Assembly: GCF_002013915.1 (NCBI RefSeq)
Contig: NZ_MBTF01000014.1
Span: 21,916-85,915 of the forward strand
Source: Mucilaginibacter pedocola
Lineage (GTDB): Bacteria; Bacteroidota; Bacteroidia; Sphingobacteriales; Sphingobacteriaceae
Length of the DNA: 64,000 nucleotides
Direction of reading: 5' to 3'
Made by a program: the position numbers and the translations under genes. Shown piece after piece: positions 25,706 through 33,200 of this stretch (its first letter is position 1; each line of letters starts with the position of its first letter). A model generated the notes under the pieces. The model searched no databases. It was not told the DNA's origin and saw nothing but the letters and a program-made list of their open reading frames with translations.

Positions 25706-26434
25706 ATGTTGAAATTAGATATATTAGTTTTGCCCGTACACCCGGATGACGCCGAACTTGGCTGCGCCGGTGTAATACTTAAACACTTGGCCATGGGCCA
25801 CAAAGTGGGTATTGCCGACCTCACCCGCGGCGAATTGGGTACCCGCGGCACTGCCGAAATACGCTTACAGGAAGCCACCAAAGCTGCCGAAATACTTGGC
25901 TTAACCGTTCGCGAGAATTTGGAATTGCCCGACGGCTTTTTTGAGAACACCAAGGAATATCAACTAAAGGTAATTGCCGCCATACGCAAATACCAGCCCG
26001 AGATAGTAATCACCAATGCCTATCATGACCGCCACCCCGACCATGGGCGCGCGAACGAGTTGGTTGAGGCTGCCAGCTTCCTTTCAGGCTTGCGCCGTAT
26101 AGAAACCTTTGATGCCGATGGCAACGCACAGGAACCATGGCGCCCAACACAGGTGTTGCATTTTATACAGGACCGTTACATTAAACCCGATATTTTGGTA
26201 GACGTTACCGAGTATTGGGATACAAAAATAGCCAGCGTATATGCATACGCTTCGCAGTTCCACAATCCGGAGTATAAAGAGGACGAGCCGCAAACCTACA
26301 TCTCCTCGCCCGATTTCATCGAACAGATAAACGGCCGCGGCCGCGAATACGGCAAAAGCATCAATGCTAAATATGCGGAGGGCTTTACTTCGAGGAAGAT
26401 ATTAGGAGTGGATAATTTGTTTGAACTCCGGTAG
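25706..26434 (+). CDS. bshB1: Bacillithiol biosynthesis deacetylase BshB1
   Basis: 242 residues from the ATG at 25706. It is a LmbE-type N-deacetylase: zinc site VHPDDAELGCAG (His/Asp/Asp) with the second His in NAYHDRHPDHGRAN, and the BshB1-specific TRGELGTRGTAEIRLQEATKAAEILG and SGLRRIETFD. It hydrolyses GlcNAc-malate to GlcN-malate, the second step of bacillithiol synthesis. The rest of the pathway (bshA, bshC) is not in the window. It directly follows the thiol peroxidase. The C-terminus GRGREYGKSINAKYAEGF is also typical. Confidence 0.95.
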   Translation: MLKLDILVLPVHPDDAELGCAGVILKHLAMGHKVGIADLTRGELGTRGTAEIRLQEATKAAEILGLTVRENLELPDGFFENTKEYQLKVIAAIRKYQPEIVITNAYHDRHPDHGRANELVEAASFLSGLRRIETFDADGNAQEPWRPTQVLHFIQDRYIKPDILVDVTEYWDTKIASVYAYASQFHNPEYKEDEPQTYISSPDFIEQINGRGREYGKSINAKYAEGFTSRKILGVDNLFELR

Positions 26435-26533
26435 GAGGAGTTCGAAAGTCCGTATGTCGGAAAGTCCGAAAGACGGATTTGCCGACACACGGATCCTACT
26501 TCCGGACTTTCGGTCTTTCCCGACTTTCGGACT
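26435..26533. repeat. CCGAAAGTC word repeat
   Basis: AACTCCGG, GAAAGTCCG and GAAAGACGG on the left are mirrored by CCGGACTTTCGG, GACTTTCGGAC on the right, with a GGATCC-like centre. The arms can pair over about 90 nt. It precedes a strong terminator at a convergent junction. Confidence 0.6.
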
Positions 26534-26576
26534 AAAAACAAGGATGCCGCTCTTATGGAGCGGCATCCTTGTTTTT
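26534..26576. terminator. Bidirectional terminator, bshB1 / 148-aa gene
   Basis: A 19-bp perfect stem (left 26534-26552, right 26558-26576) with core GGATGCCGCTC, loop TTATG, A5 on the left and T5 on the right. It lies exactly between two convergent genes and suits both. Confidence 0.92.
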
Positions 26577-27021
26577 AAACGCCTACGTATTCAAAGCGGT
26601 TATGTTCGTTGCTTCTTTCGCGTTTCAGTTTGTTCTCTTTAGCAAGCTTTAGCAGTATGCCCGATAACTCTGAAGTTTTGAAATCCGAATCGAACTTTTC
26701 TTTGCAATAGTCGGCAATGGCCGATATAGAGTGCGGGGTGCGGAAAAAATCGCTGCTAAGCAATTGGTTCAGCACTTTGGTTGCACCCGGTTTTTTGCGC
26801 CTTTGGGGGGAAAGGCTCTGTTGGTCGTCATTTTCTGCTGTGGCTTTGCGCGCCCTCTTATTGAAAACTTCTGATCCTTCCGCTTCCACCCGCTCCGATT
26901 CCATTATCTCGTCTAAAAGCCTGTCTACAACTCTCACTTGCACTGCTTCAGACTGGAAAGAATTAACAACTTCTGCTATCTCCACAAGTTGTTTTTTTAA
27001 TTTTTCAATGTGTCTGTTCAT
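26575..27021 (-). CDS. Hypothetical protein with C-terminal winged-helix-like part
   Basis: 148 residues. The N-terminal half is a charged helix (IEKLKKQLVEIAEVVNSFQ, VVDRLLDEIMESE), possibly coiled. A basic linker follows (KRARKATAEND, PQRRKKPGATK), then a C-terminal helix-turn-helix-like part (TPHSISAIADYCKEKFDSDFKTSELSGILLKLAKENKLKRE) ending FEYVGV, the pattern of a winged-helix domain that tests for repressed or absent conditions. DNA binding is likely but unproven. Upstream is an A/T-rich region with a TAGCGTTAT/ATAACGCTA palindrome that could be its own operator. Confidence 0.6.
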   Translation of the reverse strand: MNRHIEKLKKQLVEIAEVVNSFQSEAVQVRVVDRLLDEIMESERVEAEGSEVFNKRARKATAENDDQQSLSPQRRKKPGATKVLNQLLSSDFFRTPHSISAIADYCKEKFDSDFKTSELSGILLKLAKENKLKRERSNEHNRFEYVGV

Positions 27022-27100
27022 CCTAAAATGTAACCCTGTTTGTATATAATTATAAGTCGATGTTTTACAATACGTTAATTATTCCAACTATGTAACAGCA

Positions 27101-27140
27101 TAGCGTTATATAATAATTAATAATATATATAATAACGCTA
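27101..27140. promoter_or_regulatory. A/T-rich palindrome upstream of the 148-aa gene
   Basis: TAGCGTTAT (27101-27109) pairs with ATAACGCTA (27132-27140) across an A/T-only centre (TAATAATTAATAATATAT-type). It lies 80 nt upstream of the 148-residue putative DNA-binding protein and downstream of the lysine aminotransferase terminator. Confidence 0.45.
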
Positions 27141-27171
27141 TACCGCGATTATAGTATATTCAAAATAAAAA

Positions 27172-27201
27172 AAGCGCCTGATGGTGAGAAATCAGGCGCT
27201 T
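27172..27201 (-). terminator. Terminator of lysine aminotransferase gene
   Basis: AAGCGCCTGAT (27172-27182) pairs with ATCAGGCGCTT (27191-27201), an 11-bp stem with an 8-nt loop. On the minus strand it is followed by a T-run, 24 nt after the stop codon. Confidence 0.9.
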
Positions 27202-27224
27202 GTAGCAATATTATTACATTGATA

Positions 27225-28562
27225 TTATAGCGTGGGCAGTATTTTTTGAATGTTAAATAAGCCCTCGTCAATGTGCTCTTTCTCCATAATAAGCGCCGGG
27301 CGGAAACGAATGCTGCGTTCGCCGCAGCCCAGGTACATAATATTGTCTTCCAATCCTTTAGCTATTAATTCATTGCGGGTTTCGGCATCAGGCAAGTCGA
27401 ATGCGGTTATCAAACCTTTGCCACGCACGTTGCTGATGAGGCCTGTTTTGGCGGCAATATCCAGCAAGCCGTTCTGCAAGTAATCCCCTGTTTCGGCTGC
27501 TTTATCGCAAAGTTTATCTTCCTCAATAATTTCCATAATTTTTGCCGAGCGCACCATATCAACCAAGCTGCCGCCCCAGGTGGAGTTTATGCGCGAGGAT
27601 ACTTTGAAAACGTTACCTTCTACCTCGTCAACCCGGTTGCCAACCAGTATACCGCACACCTGCATTTTTTTACCGAAGGCAATAATATCCGGGCGGGCTT
27701 TTTCGCCAAAGTGCTGGTGCAGCCAAAACTTACCGCTTAGCCCCACGCCGGTTTGCACTTCATCGTATATCAGCATAGCCTCGTACTCATCGGCCAGTTG
27801 GCGCAATTGCTCTAAAAACTCGCGGCGTACGTGCTTATCTCCCCCTTCCGACAGGATGGGTTCTATAATAATAGCGCAGATATCATCCGGGTTATTGGCA
27901 AAGGCAGTGCGTATCTCGGCAACGGTTTTCGCTTCGCGCAGGGCAAGGTCAACAATATTATTCTCGTTAAGCGGATGCTGTATTTCGGGTAGCGATACGC
28001 GTGGCCAATCGAACTTGGCAAACCACTTAGTTTTTACGGGCTGGGTATTGGTAAGGCTTAAAGTATACCCCGAGCGCCCGTGGAAAGCATTTTGAAAATG
28101 CAGCACCTTGTGGCCTTTTTCCTGCGTGTGGCCCTTGGCGAAGTTCTTTTGAACTTTCCAGTCCATGGCAACCTTTAGCGCATTCTCAATGGCAAGCGTA
28201 CCGCCGGCTATAAAAAAAGCATGCGGCAAATAATCGGGTATGCCCATACGCGAAAAGGTATCTGTAAATTGAGCGTATTGCTCGGTATAAATATCCGAGT
28301 TGCTGGGGTTGGTTAAGGCGGCCAGCATGAGGTTCTTTTTAAAGGTTTCGTCGGCCAGCATTTTGGGGTGGTTGTAGCCTAAGGGTACAGATGCAAAGCA
28401 GGTGAAGAAATCGAGCAGGGTGCGGCGGTGTTTAGAATCGTAAATGTGTACACCCTGGCTTTTTTCCATATCAAAAGTAAGGTCGAACCCATCGGCCAAT
28501 ATATGCTTGCTCAGGGTTTCCTGTACGTTCTGCGGAGTGATCTGTAAGTGGTTCATAAGCAT
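27225..28562 (-). CDS. lat: L-lysine 6-transaminase
   Basis: 445 residues (443 if the ATG at 28556 is used). It is a class III PLP aminotransferase with the LAT-specific signature FTCFASVPLGYNHPKM, GGTLAIENALKVAMDWK, LHFQNAFHGRSGYTLSLTNT, IIEPILSEGGDKHVRREFL, IYDEVQTGVGLSGKFW, and the PLP Lys in IAFGKKMQVCGI. It transfers the epsilon-amino group of lysine to 2-oxoglutarate, giving allysine/piperideine-6-carboxylate, the start of a lysine catabolic route to 2-aminoadipate. The partner dehydrogenase is not adjacent. Own terminator present. Confidence 0.9.
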   Translation of the reverse strand: MLMNHLQITPQNVQETLSKHILADGFDLTFDMEKSQGVHIYDSKHRRTLLDFFTCFASVPLGYNHPKMLADETFKKNLMLAALTNPSNSDIYTEQYAQFTDTFSRMGIPDYLPHAFFIAGGTLAIENALKVAMDWKVQKNFAKGHTQEKGHKVLHFQNAFHGRSGYTLSLTNTQPVKTKWFAKFDWPRVSLPEIQHPLNENNIVDLALREAKTVAEIRTAFANNPDDICAIIIEPILSEGGDKHVRREFLEQLRQLADEYEAMLIYDEVQTGVGLSGKFWLHQHFGEKARPDIIAFGKKMQVCGILVGNRVDEVEGNVFKVSSRINSTWGGSLVDMVRSAKIMEIIEEDKLCDKAAETGDYLQNGLLDIAAKTGLISNVRGKGLITAFDLPDAETRNELIAKGLEDNIMYLGCGERSIRFRPALIMEKEHIDEGLFNIQKILPTL

Positions 28563-28904
28563 AATTTAGTTTTACCAAATCTAACAAAAAGGGCTAAACA
28601 ACAATAATTTAAAGGTTTTTGAACCGATTGGCAAAAAAGTAACTTTAAATTATTTAAACATAGTTTTTGAACCAAAGCCGTTTTTAGTATGGATGAAAAA
28701 GATGTGCAGGTGTGCAAATTTCAGATGTGCAAATGCTTGGAAACGGCATTTTTTGAATAGAAAACTTACCACCATGTCATTGCGAGCCGCAGCGGGAAGG
28801 GGCGAGCGCAAGAGCGGCGTGGCAATCTCAGATGCAGATCCAACATGCAAAGCTGTAACGCTTGGCTCGGAGCCGCCACGCTATTAATCGCCATGAAGAA
28901 GGGC
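28563..28904. repeat. Non-coding region with CATTGCGAG-type repeat
   Basis: The right half (about 28771-28887) contains ATGTCATTGCGAGCCGCAGC, GCAAGAGCGGCGTGGCAATC and GAGCCGCCACGCTAT. This is the vocabulary of the widespread 'GTCATTGCGAG...GGCAATCTC' intergenic repeats. The GGCGTGGC and GCCGCCACGC parts are partly complementary. Short frames across it are by-products of the repeat. The left half has no feature that I can support. Confidence 0.6.
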
Positions 28905-29792
28905 TTAAAATTTTTCTTTCATCCCCATCAGTCCCCATATTCCCCCGGTATGGATAGCCAGTATTTTATCCCCGGCTTTAAAGTGATCTTTCGCCGCCAG
29001 GTCATACAAAGCATAGAGCATTTTCGCCGTATACACAGGCTCAATCAATACCCCCGTTTTAGCAACAAAGGTTTTGATGAATTGGATAAGATCGGGCGTG
29101 GTTTTGGCGTAACCGCCGAAGTGGTAGTCGAGGTGCAGGTCGTAGTCAACGGGCTTGCTTAAGTAGCTATCTATCTCATCCCTCATAAAACCGCCATTCT
29201 TAAAAACAGGGATAGCATTAAAACGAGTACTTAGCTGATGCTTGCTTATCCCGTTGATGATACCTGCGGCAGTAGTGCCCGTACCACAAGCACAAAATAT
29301 GTGGGTGTAGGTATCGGTTAGTTCATCAACCAGTTCGCTGCAGCCTTGCGCACCTTCGGCAGATGCGCCACCTTCGTCAATAAAAAAGGCATCGGCATTA
29401 TTGCCAAAGTGCTTCTCAAATAATGCAGGCTTGTCGCGGTAGCTGTCCCTATCGGTAAATAGCAATTGCATGCCATGCAGGCGGCACATAAACAGGGTAT
29501 CGTTTTCTACTTCTTCGCCCCGCACAATGCCTGTCGACCTAAAGCCAAACTTTGCAGCGGCCGCAGCGGTTGCCAGTAAGTGGTTAGAGTACGCCCCGCC
29601 AAAAGTTATCAGGTGCGTTTTGCCCTCATCCTGCGCCTTTTGCAACAAATATTTCAGCTTGCGCCATTTGTTGCCCGATATCAAAGGATGTATCATATCA
29701 TCGCGCTTGATGTATACCTCAATGCCCTTTGCCTCGAATAACGGGTCGGTTATTTGATGGATAGGGCTGAAAATATCGAGGGCGATGTGCAT
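28905..29792 (-). CDS. D-cysteine desulfhydrase / ACC deaminase family
   Basis: 295 residues. It is a fold-type II PLP enzyme: substrate loop YIKRDDMIHPLISGNKWRKLKYLL contains the PLP Lys (GNKxRK), then TFGGAYSNHLLATAAAAAKFG, RGEEVENDTLF, and the phosphate-binding CACGTGTTAAGII. Members act on 1-aminocyclopropane-1-carboxylate or D-cysteine; residues that decide between them cannot be settled by eye, and D-cysteine desulfhydrase is the commoner activity outside plant-associated strains. Stand-alone gene; the next gene starts divergently 80 nt away. Confidence 0.85.
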   Translation of the reverse strand: MHIALDIFSPIHQITDPLFEAKGIEVYIKRDDMIHPLISGNKWRKLKYLLQKAQDEGKTHLITFGGAYSNHLLATAAAAAKFGFRSTGIVRGEEVENDTLFMCRLHGMQLLFTDRDSYRDKPALFEKHFGNNADAFFIDEGGASAEGAQGCSELVDELTDTYTHIFCACGTGTTAAGIINGISKHQLSTRFNAIPVFKNGGFMRDEIDSYLSKPVDYDLHLDYHFGGYAKTTPDLIQFIKTFVAKTGVLIEPVYTAKMLYALYDLAAKDHFKAGDKILAIHTGGIWGLMGMKEKF

Positions 29793-29872
29793 GAGGCGAA
29801 TTTAGAGAAAATCCGTCACCATCCTTCAGATTGAAAATAGCTTACGCCCGGGTAATTTCTATATATTGCGGT

Positions 29873-30187
29873 ATGGGAGACATATTCGAAATATGGTGGC
29901 GAGGCCTTTCGATCGGCACGTTCGAAGTAATCACAATTGATATGTGGTATAGGGATGGCATATTCCGGCCTGATAATTCTCCTAAAGCTCTGCAATTTGA
30001 GACAATTGTTAATTCTTTCAAGATCGCGGAAGTCACAAAAGATCCGACAAAAGGGACGCGCATCCTATTACGTTCTAATGTAACCGAAATTAATGCATTG
30101 GTTATAGCCTTGGAGAATGCCACTCTTTCCGTTCGGCTGATCATGGATGAAAAAGCTATCAAATGGCTTATCGACAATGTGCATTAA
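29873..30187 (+). CDS. Small hypothetical protein
   Basis: 104 residues from the ATG at 29873; the frame is open further to a TTG at 29831. It starts MGDIFEIWWRGLSIGTFEVITIDMWY and continues with alternating beta and helix (LQFETIVNSFKIAEVTKDPTKG, RILLRSNVTEINALVIALENA). There is no signal peptide or membrane helix. The size and aromatic N-terminus recall immunity-type or regulatory small proteins, but I assign no family. It lies directly before the palindrome preceding rluD. Confidence 0.5.
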   Translation: MGDIFEIWWRGLSIGTFEVITIDMWYRDGIFRPDNSPKALQFETIVNSFKIAEVTKDPTKGTRILLRSNVTEINALVIALENATLSVRLIMDEKAIKWLIDNVH

Positions 30188-30222
30188 TGGATAAAACGCC
30201 TCAATAGGTTATATACTGCACA

Positions 30223-30269
30223 GTGCTGCCCATAGCGATGGGTTTGAAACCCATCGCTATGGGCAGCAC
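30223..30269. repeat. 47-bp near-perfect palindrome before rluD
   Basis: Two 23-nt arms (30223-30245 and 30247-30269) are perfect reverse complements around a single G. The arm begins GTGCTGCCCATAGCGATGGG. It would extrude as an almost loop-free hairpin. A T-rich stretch (GAATTTTTCTT) follows, and then the rluD promoter box at 30280. Confidence 0.9.
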
Positions 30270-30279
30270 GAATTTTTCT

Positions 30280-30287
30280 TATTTTTG
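30280..30287 (+). promoter_or_regulatory. TATTTTTG -7 box, rluD-like gene
   Basis: TATTTTTG ends 4 nt before the ATG at 30292, predicting a leaderless mRNA. The -33 region overlaps the right arm of the 47-bp palindrome. Confidence 0.55.
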
Positions 30288-30291
30288 CGCC

Positions 30292-31335
30292 ATGGCAGAG
30301 GATACCCTATTAATTGAAAGCGAAGAGCAGGATCTTTTTGAACACTTGCGCGTGGTAGTTGATAAAGGGCAATCGCTGTTGCGGATAGATAAGTTTTTGA
30401 TGCACCGCATCGAGAATGCATCGCGCAACCGCATACAAAATGCCATTGATGCGGGTAACGTTCTGCTGAATGATAAGCCTGTTAAAGCCAGTTACAAGGT
30501 AAAGCCTTTTGATGTTATATCCGTAGTACTACCACACCCTCCACGCGATACCGAGGTTTACCCCGAGAATATTCCCATCAATATCGTATACGAAGACAAC
30601 GATGTGCTCATCGTGAATAAAGACGCCGGCATGGTGGTACATCCCGGCTACAACAATTACACCGGCACGCTGGTGAATGCATTGGTTTACCATTTTCAGC
30701 AACTGCCTACCCTGCCGGGTAACGATGGCCGCCCGGGACTGGTGCATCGTATAGACAAAGACACCTCTGGGCTGCTGCTCATCAGCAAGAACGAGCGCAG
30801 CATGAACTACCTGGCCAAACAGTTTTACGACCATACCATTAACCGTCGCTACATTGCCCTTGCCTGGGGCGATATTACCGAAGATGGCACCGTTACCGGC
30901 TACATTGGCCGCAGCGTTGCCGACCGCCGAGTAATGTCGATATACGACGACCCCGAGAAAGGCAAATGGGCCGTTACGCATTATAAGGTATTGGAACGCA
31001 TGGGCTATGTAACCCTGATAGAGTGCAAACTGGAAACCGGCCGCACCCACCAAATACGCGCCCACATGAGGCATATAGGGCACCCCTTATTCAGCGATGC
31101 CACGTATGGGGGCGACAAAATTTTAAAGGGGACCGTGTTCAGCAAATACCGCCAGTTTGTAGAGAATTGTTTCGAGCTGATGCCACGCCAGGCTCTGCAT
31201 GCACAGTCGCTGGGATTTTTGCATCCTTCGCTTAAGAAGGATATCTACTTTGAAGCGCCGCTACCTGCTGATTTTGAAGCCGTTTTAGATAAGTGGCGTC
31301 GCTACAGCGCTGTGGATATGAAAGACGAAAATTGA
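30292..31335 (+). CDS. rluD: RluA-family 23S rRNA pseudouridine synthase (RluD-like)
   Basis: 347 residues from the ATG at 30292; the open frame extends 69 nt upstream but crosses the palindrome. An N-terminal S4 RNA-binding domain (RIDKFLMHRIENASRNRIQNAIDAGNVLLNDKPVKASYKV) precedes the synthase domain with the catalytic Asp in GLVHRIDKDTSGLLLISKN, followed by RRYIALAWG and CKLETGRTHQIRAHMRHIGHPLFSDATYGG. It isomerises specific uridines of 23S rRNA (helix 69 for RluD). The exact positions modified are inference from family. Confidence 0.9.
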   Translation: MAEDTLLIESEEQDLFEHLRVVVDKGQSLLRIDKFLMHRIENASRNRIQNAIDAGNVLLNDKPVKASYKVKPFDVISVVLPHPPRDTEVYPENIPINIVYEDNDVLIVNKDAGMVVHPGYNNYTGTLVNALVYHFQQLPTLPGNDGRPGLVHRIDKDTSGLLLISKNERSMNYLAKQFYDHTINRRYIALAWGDITEDGTVTGYIGRSVADRRVMSIYDDPEKGKWAVTHYKVLERMGYVTLIECKLETGRTHQIRAHMRHIGHPLFSDATYGGDKILKGTVFSKYRQFVENCFELMPRQALHAQSLGFLHPSLKKDIYFEAPLPADFEAVLDKWRRYSAVDMKDEN

Positions 31336-31514
31336 TGCTTTAGAACAAAACACATTTCTGTGGGTTTGTAAACGAAATTATATCATTGAGTTGATAATTT
31401 TTTAAGTTTGCACATGTTAATTAAGGGGAGCATTCTCCAGTTGAAAAGCATATATCTAAAGAAATTAAAGGGAGCTTATCTCAAGTCTAACGTCTCAAAT
31501 ATTATATCTGCCCC
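31336..31514. promoter_or_regulatory. Leader region of pabC-like gene
   Basis: A TAAGTTTG box lies near 31402-31409, about 105 nt before the pabC-like ATG, so a long leader is possible. A second, imperfect box (TATATCTG) ends 4 nt before the ATG at 31515. A short frame opens at 31411 but runs out of frame into pabC and is unconvincing. Confidence 0.4.
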
Positions 31515-32351
31515 ATGTCTCCCAGGTACATCAATTTTAACGGCGAAATACTTCCTGAGGATAGCATATTGCTTACCATTGGCAACCGTGGTTTTAAATA
31601 TGGCGACGGCTTATTTGAGAGCATGCGCCTGATGAAGGGCAAACTGCAATTTGCCGAATTGCATGCCGACCGCCTGCAACGCGGCATGAAAGCCCTGAAG
31701 ATAGATGGCTACTCGCAAACCGATACCTGGTTTCTGCGCGAGCAGGCAGAGATGTTGGCCCGGCGCAACAAGATACGCCACGGGCGCATTCGCCTTACCG
31801 TATACCGCGATGCTGAAGGGCTTTATACACCAAGCCAAAACAAAATGGGCTTTTGTATGGAGATAAGCCCGCTGGAAGAACCACGTTATTTCCTGAACGA
31901 GCGCGGGCTGATCATGGATATTTTTGGCGAACTGCCCAAGCCGCTTAACTACCTTTCTTCTATAAAAACCTGTAATTCGCTGCAGTATGTAATGGCAGCA
32001 CTGTACAGGCAACAAAATAAGCTCGACGAAGTTTTTCTGCTAAATGCCAATGGCTTTTTGTGCGAGGCCGGCGCGGCGAATATTTTTGTTTGGTACGAGA
32101 ATCATTTATACACCCCCGCCCTTAGCGAGGGTTGTGTAGAGGGCGTAATGCGGCAGGTGGTAATAAACCTTGCGCAGGATAACAACATCCCCGTAACCGA
32201 AGCACAAATAAACCCAGAGATACTAAACCAGGCCGACGAGGTGTTTTTAACCAATGCCACCAGCGGCATACAATGGGTAATGGGCTACGGCGTAAAACGC
32301 TACTTCAACCGGGTTAGTAAAGGGTTGATGGATGAGTTGAATAAGTTGTAG
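31515..32351 (+). CDS. pabC: Class IV aminotransferase, aminodeoxychorismate lyase-like
   Basis: 278 residues. Fold-type IV PLP enzyme: INFNGEILPEDSILLTIGNRGFKYGDGLFESMRLMKG, RIRLTVYRDAEG, SIKTCNSLQYVMAALYRQQNKLDEVFLLNANGFLCEAGAANIFVW (PLP contacts) and LTNATSGIQWV. The catalytic Lys is in the SIKT segment. It could be a 4-amino-4-deoxychorismate lyase (folate) or a branched-chain/D-amino acid aminotransferase. The length of about 280 and the presence of pabB 3.3 kb away favour PabC, but the genes are not linked. Confidence 0.75.
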   Translation: MSPRYINFNGEILPEDSILLTIGNRGFKYGDGLFESMRLMKGKLQFAELHADRLQRGMKALKIDGYSQTDTWFLREQAEMLARRNKIRHGRIRLTVYRDAEGLYTPSQNKMGFCMEISPLEEPRYFLNERGLIMDIFGELPKPLNYLSSIKTCNSLQYVMAALYRQQNKLDEVFLLNANGFLCEAGAANIFVWYENHLYTPALSEGCVEGVMRQVVINLAQDNNIPVTEAQINPEILNQADEVFLTNATSGIQWVMGYGVKRYFNRVSKGLMDELNKL

Positions 32352-32398
32352 GCAGGAATGTCGTCAAAATCGTCGCCAGTTTTTTTGAGAAAGCTACT

Positions 32399-32551
32399 TT
32401 AAAACCAGTTGGCGTACTTCTCCTTGATCTCATCAAGCGATATTAGGTTTTTGTCGTCTTCGCTTTCTTCATATGCATCAAGAACGCCCAATTGCTGCTC
32501 AGGTGTAAGCGAGTCCCACAGCGGGTTACCATTTTTCAGAGTTTGAGTCAT
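32399..32551 (-). CDS. Orphan antitoxin-like small protein
   Basis: 50 residues from the ATG at 32551. The sequence LWDSLTPEQQLGVLDAYEESEDDKNLISLDEIKEKYANWF matches the pattern of small Bacteroidota antitoxins that precede RelE/ParE toxins (acidic YEESED.xNLI, then KKY.xW). No toxin frame follows: the next 50 nt are non-coding and then pabC ends on the other strand. It may be a relic or act in trans. A longer frame to 32617 lacks support. Confidence 0.5.
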   Translation of the reverse strand: MTQTLKNGNPLWDSLTPEQQLGVLDAYEESEDDKNLISLDEIKEKYANWF

Positions 32552-32644
32552 ATAGCATAAAAATACGTTTTTAATACAATTAAACCGTTGGCTATTCATA
32601 CCTTTGCCCTTTCGCACTATTGGAATATATTATAAAATAATTAA

Positions 32645-32652
32645 TACCTTTG
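32645..32652 (+). promoter_or_regulatory. TACCTTTG -7 box, fur
   Basis: TACCTTTG ends 18 nt before the ATG at 32671, with a TTGG about 22 nt upstream as a possible -33 element. The A/T-rich region between could contain an autoregulatory Fur site. Confidence 0.55.
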
Positions 32653-32670
32653 GAGGGTTAATTTAACATT

Positions 32671-33141
32671 ATGCCTGTACAGGAAACCATTGCGTTGGTA
32701 AAGAAGATTTTCGAGGCTTACCTCGAAAATAAAAGCCTCCGGAAAACCCCCGAGCGCTTTGCCATACTGGAAGAGATATACTCTCGTACCGACCATTTTG
32801 ATGTGGAGAGTTTATATATCCACATGAAAAACAAAAAATACCGTGTTAGCCGCGCTACGGTATACAACACCCTTGAACTTTTAGTATCGTGCGACCTGGT
32901 TACCAAGCACCAGTTCGGTAAAAACATGGCCCAGTTCGAGAAATCGTATGGCTATAAACAGCATGACCACATCATCTGCATCGATTGCGGTAAAGTGGTG
33001 GAGTTTTGCGACCCGCGCATCCAGCAAATTCAAAGCATGATGGGCGATATCCTGAAATTTGATATCAAGCACCACTCGCTAAACCTATACGGTAACTGCA
33101 CCAAACTGCGCGATGGAAATTGCGACCGCAAGGTATCGTAA
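32671..33141 (+). CDS. fur: Fur family transcriptional regulator
   Basis: 156 residues. The N-terminal winged helix (TPERFAILEEIYSRTDHFDVESLYIHMKNKKYRVSRATVYNTLELL) is followed by the dimerisation domain with metal ligands in KQHDHIICIDCGKVVEFCDPRI (His-Asp-His, and a CxxC). The second CxxC (NCTKLRDGNC) is present in a stretched form near the C-terminus. It may be Fur, PerR or Zur; the HDHxxC...C layout fits Fur. It lies 60 nt before purA on the same strand but purA probably has its own control. Confidence 0.88.
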   Translation: MPVQETIALVKKIFEAYLENKSLRKTPERFAILEEIYSRTDHFDVESLYIHMKNKKYRVSRATVYNTLELLVSCDLVTKHQFGKNMAQFEKSYGYKQHDHIICIDCGKVVEFCDPRIQQIQSMMGDILKFDIKHHSLNLYGNCTKLRDGNCDRKVS

Positions 33142-33200
33142 CCCAAACATCTGAACGAATTTATTTTTTTAACATTACTACCATATAAGATATTCATTTA

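Noticed and set aside
28693..28887. Short frames in both directions
   Set aside because: They come from the CATTGCGAG repeat; such repeats produce similar spurious proteins in many genomes.
31411..31632. Short frame right after a TAAGTTTG box with a leaderless-type ATG
   Set aside because: It runs out of frame into pabC, has no recognisable domain and its basic, low-complexity sequence is that of a leader region.
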